Of a stretch of 64,000 bases of DNA, positions 1-10,100 are shown piece by piece (the first letter of the stretch is position 1; each line of letters starts with the position of its first letter). The stretch is from the NCBI RefSeq assembly GCF_032854445.1, contig NC_088305.1:28978628-29042627 (forward strand). The letters are read 5' to 3'. The notes under the pieces were generated by a model. The model made no database searches, was not told the DNA's origin, and worked only from the letters and a program-made list of their open reading frames with translations. This DNA comes from Liolophura sinensis (taxonomy: Eukaryota > Mollusca > Polyplacophora > Chitonida > Chitonidae). The translations under genes and the position numbers were made by a program.

Positions 1-284
1 TGCTTTGAACTTATTAGTTAAATGGCAATGGAACAAGAATCTGAATTAGACAGGCACTTAGAATACAGTCAGTAGATATCCTACGAGAAGGTTATGGGGG
101 TAAAAACATTGACTAATCAACCTTGTATTTCGCCCGTGTTGCTGTTGTATATGTCTTCCCAGAACTGTATACACACTGAGGTATAAACGAAGTTCGCGTC
201 TGACATCAAATCATGCGCTAATCAAACCAGCATGTGCATTAAACATGAATATAATAAAAAACACTTGCATCATTTTTGCATCAG

Positions 285-373
285 AATTTAAACAGAGCAG
301 CGACGATTTAGAGAAAGCTGGCAAATGGTCACACATAACCGATGGAAAACGTCCTTTTGTCAGTTTACCTCAG
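285..373 (+). CDS. Possible penultimate lectin exon of the left GALNT gene
   Basis: A pyrimidine-rich tract ending in TCAG precedes an 89-bp open stretch that ends at CAG/GTAGGG. It would start in phase 1 and end in phase 0, which matches the phase-0 start of the exon at 599. The peptide contains KWSHITDGKRPF, whose W could stand for the last QXW tryptophan of a preceding lectin repeat. The similarity is weak, and this could be chance open sequence. Confidence 0.3.
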
Positions 374-598
374 GTAGGGTTTTATTCTAACTCTTCATGT
401 AAATGCTTAAATAATGAAAAATTACACGCCCCCGGGGCCTAACACCATGGGTAAAGCAGAATTAAGTAAAAAAAAATGCAGCGATGTTAACTTCAATTTA
501 GTAGACGTCACTACGTCTGCACGATGTGTTGTCTTCATATTTAACATCCATTAATATTAAAATGTTAACCTTCATTTCATTATTTCATTATTTCACAG

Positions 599-763
599 GA
601 CGATACGCTATTCCACATCCAATCAGAATCGTGCATGGACCTACAGGACCGGAAGCCCGTACTGGCGAAATGTTCGGGGAACCGTAGTCAGAAATGGATG
701 TGGAAAAGGCGGACACAGGCAGCTAATAGCGTCAAGGAGTCGTCCTTTCAACAAGCCATTTAG
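599..763 (+). CDS. GALNT: Last coding exon of a polypeptide GalNAc-transferase (partial, 3' end)
   Basis: The acceptor TTTCACAG is followed by 54 codons and TAG. The peptide starts DDTLFHIQSESCMDL and ends a ricin-B repeat with KCSGNRSQKWMWK. This is the gamma repeat of the GALNT C-terminal lectin domain: it has a C-x-D motif (CMD) and a QXW motif (QKW). The exon corresponds in phase and layout to the last exon of the complete GALNT gene at 24248-24418, which begins [21 protein letters not shown] enzymes add GalNAc to Ser/Thr in the Golgi, and the lectin domain biases site choice. The catalytic exons lie left of the window. The strand is opposite to the other GALNT, so the genes are convergent. 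Confidence 0.75.
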   Translation, partial: DDTLFHIQSESCMDLQDRKPVLAKCSGNRSQKWMWKRRTQAANSVKESSFQQAI

Positions 764-1598
764 ACAAAGTGTTCTTTTGGTGTCGGGTGAAGTCCAAGCG
801 AAATGCCCCAAAGACACCCCAGACAGATGGCGTTAATTCTTAGCCAATCTAAACCCGAGCCAGAACTAGATCTTATAGGTGTGTTTCTGTCTGACGTCGG
901 TTGTTGAGCAAGGGCAATTTGTTCCAAGGATGTTGGTGAATGTCGGAGTCGTCAAAGATGTGTGTAAGACTTGCCTGGGCTAGTAAAAACGGTTCAAACG
1001 ACGAAGTCACGGGCTTTAACGTCCAAGTGCTTCTTGATTTCACCCTCCATAGCGTTGACCAGAATTTGATGATAACCACGCTTTCTTTGTACTGATGGTA
1101 CTGATTGCTTTTCGGGCTAATGCTCAACACTGATGACAAAAACTTTCAAAGATTTACTTGGCAGGATCCGATAAAGTGACTTGGTGTGTTATAATGATGC
1201 TTCCGTGAGGAAAGACGGCTTTAACGTTTTCATGGATTATTTCTGTACAGGAAAAGAGTACAAAAAGGAAAACGTGACCTTATACAATGAATTTCACCAG
1301 AACGATGAAATGTTTAAACGCATAACTGTATTTAAAAAATTTAGAAAAAAAGTAAAAGTGTATATAAATACAGTTTTTCAGCCGACTTTTATAGTGACTT
1401 CTGTCTTTTTGTACACTTTCCAACCTATGATGTTTATATATGCACACCATGATGATAGATGACAGGTGAAACGTTACATATCGTGCAAGCGGCCACATGA
1501 GTCTAGTGTGTCAGCACTTCTCGCATCACCTTAATGAGCGCGTGACTTCCGTTGTCACAGAAATGTGATCAAATAATGGAGGCAAGTGTCTCAATAAA
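764..1598 (+). other. Probable 3' UTR of the left GALNT gene
   Basis: No coding exon is recognisable after the stop at 763. A candidate polyadenylation signal, AATAAA, lies at 1593-1598. The extent of the UTR is inferred; the signal could be a chance match. Confidence 0.35.
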
Positions 1599-2069
1599 TA
1601 ATTGGTTTTGAATGCGGACAGATGTCTGTACATATGTGTATGTTTTAGGTTTTTAATCATATAACGGACGCTCTAGCCCGAACTGATCCAGGCATTTGTG
1701 ACATAAATCATTACAACTAGTCATGTCATCGTACTGTGCACATGGGTTTGCACAGTGTGTGTTTTGTTTTTTCTTTTCTTCACGAAGTTCACCGATTCCC
1801 TCCCTCAAAGTTTTAATGGTATACTATAAATCAATTCGCTTTCACGGTACTTGTCTGTCGAGGCAACCGTTGTATTCGCCTAGAGAAAATAGGACTTGCG
1901 ATTCTGGCGTTCAACACATCGATTCGTCTGAACACGGCTTATGAAATAGTTCCGTTTTTGTTCCACGTGTCTAATTGGATGAATAGATGCGGCAAATCGC
2001 ATCCGTACAGAGACGCAGCTTTAAGCAGTCTTAAGGGCTTCACATATATCATTGCGCATAACATTTACA
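1599..2069. other. Intergenic, nothing recognised
   Basis: Short open stretches only; no domain, repeat or splice-supported exon seen. Confidence 0.5.
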
Positions 2070-2400
2070 TAGGACCGGCCCCGACAGTACAGTTGATAGA
2101 GCGTCCATTTGGGAGACGGTAGATCCAGGGTCAATCTTGGGTCCGGTCACACCTAAAATCTTAAAAGAGGAAGTTGTAACAGATCTACATTAAAGGGATA
2201 GCGCTCCCACTGGTTGACTGGTATCAGTATAGTGGCGCGGGCGGGGCGCCTTATTTGCCTTCGGTAAGGTCTTCTCAGTGAAGCAACACACTAAAAGCAA
2301 CACAGCACATTACATGCACTCTAAGGACTACTTCATTGTCATATGACTGAAAAATTGTTCAGTACGGTGTTAAACTCCAGGTACTCAAATCATTCACATA
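2070..2400 (+). mobile_element. SINE family B, near full length
   Basis: A tRNA-like head (ACAGTTGATAGAGCG as A box, GGTAGATCCAGGGTCAATC as B-box region) is followed by the family B body (AAGAGGAAGTTGTAAC, TTGCCTTCGGTAAG). It ends in the LINE-like tail CATATGACTGAAAAATTGTT. It is the reverse-complement family of the copies at 40.9 and 44.8 kb. Confidence 0.8.
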
Positions 2401-2725
2401 GTCCCCTACTCGTGAAACATACAGACGTTGTAATTCCAGTATTTTAAACCGTTTTAAACCGTTCAGATTAAATTATGCGTGAAATAGGACATCCACTTTC
2501 TAATTCATTCTTTCACATCAATTTAGTGACGTAATTTGATATAATGGGTTACCCATTCTATATGCGTTATAAATATTACCAGGAGTGTAAAACTGAAGTT
2601 ACTGACAACAATCAATTACCCAGTGGGAGGTAACTCGTACATATACTACATGATCATCTATACACTGAGCATCGCTATATATGTATGCATGCTTAGGGAT
2701 ACAACGTTGTACTCAACAAGTTTTC

Positions 2726-2850
2726 AGTCATAGGGCGACGAGGAGTCATTAGGTGTGTGTACATATAATGTGTCTTCTTGTGGCTTCTTTCAGTGTCGGC
2801 ACAGAAGTATCATGCCGAAGACCAGATATGACCGCGTAATATTTAATCTC
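2726..2850 (-). mobile_element. SINE family C fragment
   Basis: Starts with the shared tail (TCAGTCATAGGGCGACGAGG) and continues into ACATATAATGTGTCTTCTTG, as in the copies at 6.8, 18.1 and 50.8 kb. The tRNA end is missing. Confidence 0.6.
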
Positions 2851-3769
2851 GTTTTTTTAAACCAGTTTCTGTCGTTTCTGTCGTTGGGATAATGTTTTTA
2901 ATACTGCTGTTTTAAAACATCAGGTCTTAATATATTTTATACCGGTATTGACTAAGTTCACAGTTTTTGTTGAACATATTTTTGTTGTTCTCTTTTGAGG
3001 GAAATGGTTCGCATTGCACGGATATGAGCGTTGTTCTTGTACTGTTCAGGGAGGAGAATAATTTGTATTTTAACCCTATGGATGTTGTCTTCATTCTACA
3101 TAATTAAAGAATGCTTTGTATTATACATGTATTGCCGACCTCTTGGATTAAACTATCGCTGTCTCTTTCTTAATCTGGACGAAGTGGCAAACTGAGTAAC
3201 AGTTTTAATTACGGTTAATACACTAGCCAATTACTAGTCTCGCGATGCGCCACTCTTAGTTGCTACATCGATATGTTTGTGTATTGCTAAATATACAGGT
3301 TGAAGTAAACTGCCCTAAAAAAATACGGTGGTTTGCTCATCAAGTTTTATCTAATCCCCGAACACTTATCAACATAGTGATATGCAGTAAGCAAGTGCAA
3401 AGTGTGGACTTAAATCACATGAGTTAATCACATAAGACTTATATCACATGAGAAATTAAATTTCTTGTAACTGTAGGGTATGGGTCATGCCCCAGTAATA
3501 GCCGCGATAGCCGTGATAGCAACTGTAGCATATGTCCCTAAGTAAATATGTACACAAGCAGTTTGATCTGTTATCGCGAGTAACACTCTAGTACTCAACT
3601 TCCCTCGAAATCCGCATTGTGCAAATGGAACGTCCAAGAAAACCTTTCCGCTGAGATTTTGGTTAATCCGATTATGTGATTTTTCCGAATAAGGGCTTAA
3701 CAGCAGCGGGCTCTAATCTGCTATACATGTCTGAAAACCTAGACACTCGGTCCAATGCTACGTACACAG
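2851..3769. other. Intergenic, nothing recognised
   Basis: AT-rich sequence with short direct repeats (AATCACATGAG and similar at 3410-3450). No gene seen. Confidence 0.5.
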
Positions 3770-3774
3770 TTTGT

Positions 3775-4095
3775 CAGTAGTATAGGCCTATAGGCGCAGA
3801 AGCCTTGCCTTTTCTTGGAGGTAGCGGTTCAAACCCGGCCTTGGAGAGGCAATTTTTAGACTGACCAGCTCTCACTGTCTGTGGGGTCATGCTGACAATA
3901 GAGGGTCGACGTCGACGAATGTGCGTGTGGTCGTGTGCGCAGCCTGGCGTGTGTTGAAGACCACGTGTCTTCCACCAATAGGGTAACTTACGCCGTTCAC
4001 TCGGGTTTCCTCCAGTCGTACACGTGACTATCACGTCGAATTAAGTGAACAATTTCTGAGAGAGACATTAAACAACAATGGAATAAAATAAATAA
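3775..4095 (+). mobile_element. SINE family D
   Basis: The B-box-like GCGGTTCAAACCCGGCC marks a tRNA-derived head. The 3' part reads CCAGTCGTACACGTGAC then ATTAAACAACAATGG and an AATAAATAAA tail. Confidence 0.55.
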
Positions 4096-4317
4096 ACAAG
4101 GCGAATGTGTTCAGCTCAAACGTCCATGTATTTGCAAGCGGAGTTTCAATTCAATTCTAACTCTGTCGGTCTTAAATCGCTGTGTCTATAAAAAAACAAA
4201 GAAAAATGGCCCATTTGAGGTCATTTTTAGGTGTGTACATAATGAAGCTAAATTAGCATGACACCGTCAGAGATACGCAAAAGATTTTATTACACAATTT
4301 CAACTTAAATTGATACA

Positions 4318-4400
4318 GAATATTTCACTTATACAACATTATGGTGGGAGGAAACCGAGCAAAGGCTGGGGGAATCATACGCAGGTTGCTGGCAGGCTTT
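4318..4400 (-). mobile_element. SINE family A fragment
   Basis: Contains ATTTCACTTATACAAC, ATGGTGGGAGGAAACC and CGCAGGTTGCTGGCAGGC, the 3' half of family A. The head is lost. Confidence 0.6.
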
Positions 4401-5220
4401 CCGTTGGATGATTAAAGAAATCAACAAACTGAAATTAGGTGATGTCTCATATTATGAAATTATGAAATTATATTTTGACCATTTTATACAAATATTTCAA
4501 AATATAAATTTATTTTAAACATTTACGTACAGACGACTCTTACACAGAGTCTGACGTTGTTAAGCAATTTCTACAAAATCACAGAAAATGACACTAAGTT
4601 GAAAAACCTAATACTGTAACTCTTCAACTTTTCGCATGTATGCAAGGCGTATATTCCAGCATATTCTGAAAGCATTATTCTGTGGAAACTGATAAAACTA
4701 TACTTTTTGTGAAGCCCTGAAAATGGCCAATTTACCAACGTAGTTTAGTCCCCAAAATCAAATTAAAATGTGCATAAAATGCATTGAAAGTTGCTCTTTC
4801 ACGTGCGAAATTGTGAAGGAATTAGTGTACACATTTTCATAAAATCAGTATCTCTTCGCTATAGACAAGCACAATACATTTAGCTAATAAGACAACCTAA
4901 ATGAAGCTATCATACTATATTAAGTAGAACATCTTATCTTTCTGGGCAAAAATCACACAAATTCCTTTAATTTTTGGTTGCCCTCGGCTGACCACTTACT
5001 AACAATAATGTTTCTATTAAAAGCACATTCAACGGGAGTTAGTTGACTTTTATCCAAAGGGTGGTTTGTAACATTGGTGACACGCTCTGATTATGCATTC
5101 TTATACTATGCCGTGAAGATTTAACTATTGTTGATCTTCTACCACATAATTGTCCATAATTGACTTCAAATGATAAATCAAAATTTCCTTCTATTCTTCG
5201 GTGTCTATACAAAGCGAAAC
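4401..5220. other. Intergenic, nothing recognised
   Basis: AT-rich; no repeat family or exon recognised. Confidence 0.5.
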
Positions 5221-5221
5221 G

Positions 5222-5385
5222 CCTATATTTATTTATTTATTTATTTATTTATTTATTTGGTGTTTTACGCCGTACTCAAGAATGTTGCACTTAAACCGGA
5301 CAGAGCCTGGGGGAAGCCCAAGACCATCCACGGGTTGCTGGAAGACCTTCCCACTTACGGCCGGAGGGGAAGCCCCCTCGAAACG
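5222..5385 (-). mobile_element. SINE family A, 5'-truncated, with (ATTT)n tail
   Basis: An (ATTT)n run at 5222-5260 is the tail. It is followed by GGTGTTTTACGCCGTACTCA and the body through CTTACGGCCGGAGGGGAAGC. The tRNA head is missing. Confidence 0.8.
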
Positions 5386-6106
5386 CCTATACAATCGGAC
5401 AAAGAGATAAGTATAGAATGTTTCATTGTTTGATATTATTTAAACTGATTATTGTTTAATGCCATTCTCTCCACTGTTTAGAAAGAATGAAAGCCCATTT
5501 AGATAATCGTACTTCAAAAATCCATGATTGCGGTATTGTGCACGTATATATTTCCAAGATTAGCATTGATTTTTTTTAAAGTGCAACAATGGAACTATGC
5601 CAGAAAATTTCTGTAGGTAAATCACATTCCTTCACATTCACCGGCAACTGTTGATGATAAACTCACCAGTATGAACATGGTAGTTCAAAAACTATTGTCA
5701 TATATCCACCAATGGCAATACGCATACTTAAATTTAGACATATTTTCGCCGTTAGTACTATTAAGGCGTTATCGTTAAAATTATATTTTGACACTAAGGA
5801 AATATTAAAAATTATTTAAAATTAACTGCTTCCCTTTGCATCTTATTCGTATAGTTTTTGTTGTTGTTGTTGTTGTTGTTGTTGTTATTTTAAAGATTGT
5901 ATGTGCTATTGATGAAACATCAATGTAATTCATTTGTGTTATTTTTTCAACTTTAGTAATGAGTTGTTGGAATGTATATCTCTGAATCTCCTTATTAGTA
6001 AACTACGGTTAACATGCAGCTATGCAGTGTGCAGATTAGCACCCTGTAAACACCCCTATGCCCAGCAGAGTGAAGCGCTTCAAAATTCAATACCCAAGAA
6101 AAATCC
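5386..6106. other. Intergenic with a (GTT)n microsatellite
   Basis: No gene seen. A (GTT)n run lies at about 5857-5888. Confidence 0.5.
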
Positions 6107-6337
6107 GTTTCTATGAGATAAGTGCTCTAATCATACGGACGAAAATTAAAATAGACCTGTTTATTGCAGGTCTATAGAGAAAATGTGCCCAGTTACATTA
6201 ATTGAGGAGTCATTTCACGAAGTTTATAATTAAATTTTCAAATCTGCCAACTCCATTGCTTTCATTACACCGGAGTTTGCACCACCAATTACACCAGCAA
6301 CTGCAGCTCCCAGTAGCAAGTCTGACACTGATTTTTC
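6107..6337. repeat. 231-bp segment duplicated at 8035-8265
   Basis: Covers the glycine-module gene's last exon (except its first bases) plus its 3' UTR. I count 5 mismatches to the copy inside the LINE. This is the parental copy, because only it keeps the acceptor and matching flanking exons. Confidence 0.85.
6151..6175 (-). promoter_or_regulatory. Hairpin carrying a polyadenylation signal
   Basis: ATAGACCTG and CAGGTCTAT form a perfect 9-bp inverted repeat around a 7-nt loop. On the - strand the loop region reads GCAATAAAC, so an AATAAA signal (6160-6165) sits in and next to the loop, about 65 nt after the stop codon. Confidence 0.55.
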
Positions 6338-6343
6338 CTCAGT
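6230..6343 (-). CDS. Glycine-module gene, exon 4 (last)
   Basis: The acceptor TTCGCAG precedes ACT GAG GAA. It encodes TEEKSVSDLLLGAAVAG through ADLKI and TAA (38 codons, phase 0 start). A near-identical copy lies at 8035-8265. Confidence 0.7.
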   Translation of the reverse strand, partial: TEEKSVSDLLLGAAVAGVIGGANSGVMKAMELADLKI

Positions 6344-7084
6344 CTGCGAACAGAGAAAGAGCAGTGAGATTCATTCCATCAGCTGTCATCTTCAGCCAAG
6401 TTACAGAATGACAAAGTCAGAATATCAGTTATCACGAAGTAAACAACAGAGGCTCATTCTGCCATGCCACGAGGGGGCTGTTCATCGCAGCATCAGCTGT
6501 CATCACTGTGTACCGCGCGTTTCTATTCTGGGAGGGTATAGTTAGCCTCAAAACAAGGCCAGATTTTAAAAAAAAATGATGTAACATCATAATTTGATGA
6601 CTTGACGCGTGCTGTTTACGAACTTTTAGGCCATGTGCTTAAATGGGGATATCTGCATCTTACCTTTCTGCCACCAGCCTGTTTTTTTGTTTCCTTGCTA
6701 AAAAGAAACAAAAGGCGAGCGAAACATTAGCGAAAGTTTACTTGTTCGACCGATTACACACAAAAAAATGTAACAATTCAGTCATATGAAGACGACGAGC
6801 CATTATGTGGGTGTACATAATATTATACTCTGTCCTCTTGTGGCAGAGTTTACGCCGCTAATGTACTGCCGCCACTGAAGTATTATGCCAAAGACACCAG
6901 ACATGATACTTCGCTGAGTCACATTATATGGATACTGGAATAGGGATTTTTAGAAAACTTACCCAGATTGCAGGCCGTCTAAAATTTCCCGCAGAAAATA
7001 TCCGCCCACACCAAGCGCAAAGCCTGTAGTGGCAGCCCCCATTATAGCGTTGAAGTCAGCATCGTCCTTCTGTAAAAAGAATTC

Positions 7085-7117
<33 letters not shown>

Positions 7118-10100
7118 TGTATGTATGTATGTATGTAGTGAGTGAGTGAAAGTTTTAACGTCGCTTTCAACAATATTTCAGTTTTATCGCGACAATAAAA
7201 CGTCAAGTAGTCGATCTACTACGGATAATTCATTTACTAGTCAGTCAAAAAAAGACATCAGAAGTCACATAACAAACACAGACGGTAGTTTAAAATCACA
7301 GCTTTCCTGCCATACCAATGGTAGAGAGAAAATCAAAAATGGTATCACTTTCTACAGAATTGAAAAGTTCTGCAAGAGGGCTCACGTGATAAAAGGAATC
7401 TCGTGCAGGAGCAAAGTCGCCAAAGTCAAGCAATATGTGCTTGACTGCGAACCTTTGATCACAAGCAAAACAATGAGGTGCATCTTCTCCTTTCAACAAA
7501 TACCCATGCGTAGCACGTGTGTGACCGATACGACACCTCCTCAAAACGCAAGAGCGGTGACGATGCCGTGAAAGGGAAGGTGCTGGACCAACAAACTGAC
7601 GAATATCGTGCAGTTTGTTGGTTGTCTGGTCATCCCATTGAGCCTGAAACAAGCGCTTGATATAGGAGCAAATAAGTGAACGCAAGTCCGAATATGGAAC
7701 GTCATTTCCCCTTAGCGGCTTCATCTGCAGCAGTATTCCCTGGGATACCCGTATGCCCGGGCACCCAACAAAAGACAATGATAAAATCTTCATTAAGTCG
7801 TTTGAACATCTCCCTGATAGACAGAATGTCTGGATGTACAGGAGAACTAGCCCGAATTGCCTGGAGGCAGGAAAGGTGAATATACGGTGATAAAATGGAT
7901 ACTTTGAACACATACTACTAAACTCCTGTTGGTATACTAGAGGGTTGGTGGAAGATTTCTTCAGGGAGCAGAGCGAGGTATCAACCTGAGGCTCAGGACA
8001 TAACCACGGTGGATCTTCCTGGATGTGTATGGGGGTTTCTATGAGATAAGTGCTCTGATCATACGGATGAAAATTAAAATAGACCTGTTTATTGCAGGTC
8101 TATAGAGAAAATGTGCCCAGTTACATTAACTGAGGAGTCATTTCACGAAGTTTATAATTAAATTTTCAAATCTGCCAACTCCATTGCTTTCATTACACCG
8201 CAGTTTGCACCACCGATTACACCAGCAACTGCAGCTCCCAGTAGCAAGTCTGACACTGATTTTTCTGACACTGATAGTATCCAGCCCAAGTCCAGCTGCT
8301 TGCACGTGTCCCTGGATGCGGACACCCAGTGGAGGAACAATGGATGGCCTCTGAGCATATAAGTCTTCAAATTCCGTATGGAAGACACAATCAAAGGCTG
8401 GATTGGATGGATTGGCTCTAAGCTTGGTGATATACTGTGAGGATAGTTTAGTTCTTCGAAGCCCCAGGGGAGGCTCGTTTGCCTCAACATACACTCTCCA
8501 CAGGAGAGGTGCGGAAAGCACCTAAGCACAACCGTAGGGCCTGGGATGTACAGTATTGAGTTTCTCCAACTGGGAGCGTGACGCACCTCTATAAACACTG
8601 CAGGCATAGTCTAGCTTAGAACGAATCAGTGCTCGATAGAGCTGAAGTAGGGTTTCATGATCCCCTCCCCATCGAGCACTAGAGACAACCTTCAAAATAT
8701 CAAGCGCCTTTAGGCATCTGGCTCTAAGATAATTAATGTGAGATGTAAATGTAAGGTGCTTATCGAAGATCACTCCGAGGAATTTTGCCTCCGGCACAAC
8801 CTTGATGGGGGACCCATCTAAAAATACCTTGGGGTCTTCATGGGGGAAGTACTTCCGACAAAAGTGTACACAGTTAGTCTTCGACTTGGAGAACTTAAAT
8901 CGTTCTCCAGTGCCCAGGCATGGATTTCGTTAAGGCAAATCTGCAGCTGTCTCTCAATAGTGTGCATACCTTTGCCTCGACAAGAGATACCAAGATCGTC
9001 CACAAAAAGGGACGCATTCATACTAGGAGATAAAACTCTGGCAAGGCTATTAAACTTAATGCTAAAGAGAGTAACTGATAAAATGTTGCCTCGAGGAACC
9101 CCCTGATCTTGTTCAAAGTAGTCAGATAGGATAGCCCAAACCCGAACTTGGAAGTGTCGATGGTCTAAGAATTTACGAATAAAGTCAGGAAGCCGACCTC
9201 TAAGTCCAAATCCATGCATGTCTTTCATAATACCATATTTCCAAGTAGTGTATTATGCCTTTTCCAGATCAAAGAAGACAGATACGACATGGTCGTGATT
9301 AGCGATACGTTCTTAATAAAGGATTCTAGACGAACAAGAGAATCAACAGTACTGCGATTCTCGAAATCCACATTGAATGTCGCTTGTTAACTCGTTAGTC
9401 TCCAAAAACCAGACTAAGCGATCGTTAATCACCCTCTCCATAGTCTTGCATACACAACTGGTTAAGGAAATAGGACGATAGTTATTTGGATCGGTAGAAT
9501 CCTTTCCGGGCTTTGGGATGGGGACAATAATAGCGTTTTGCCATGAGACAGGAAAATTCCCGGAAATCCAAATGGTATTAAAAATTCCAAGAAGCACCCT
9601 CAAGGAAGATTCTGGAAGGTGGCGTGAAAGCTGATAGTGGATATCACCTGGCCCTGGAGTTGAGTCATGGGCCTTGCTCAGGGATACAGATAGTTCATGT
9701 AGAGAAAATGTAGCATTGTAGGATTCTTCATTTGAGGATGTAAAATCAAGACGACTTGCCTCGGCCCGTTCCTTGTTACGCTGGAACTGAGGCAAGTAAT
9801 TATCTGAAGACGAATGGTGCGCAAAAGAAGCGCCCAACCTATTGGCTATGTCAAGTTTTTCTGTCAAAAGATTATTCCCGTCTTTAAGATGATTGACAGC
9901 GACATTGGATCCCTTGCCTTTGATGCGTTGGATCATATTCCAGACTTTTGACACAGGGGTACGATGACTAATCTTAGAAACATAACGTTTCCAAGAGTCA
10001 CGTTTGGACTGTTTGATAGTCCTACGGGCTTTAGCTCGAGTACGCCTAACATCGTCTAAATTACCGGGAGATGGTCTACATCGGTACACGCGCTCAGCAC

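Noticed and set aside
3774-4034. 86-codon open frame on the - strand
   Set aside because: Lies within a SINE and has no protein features.
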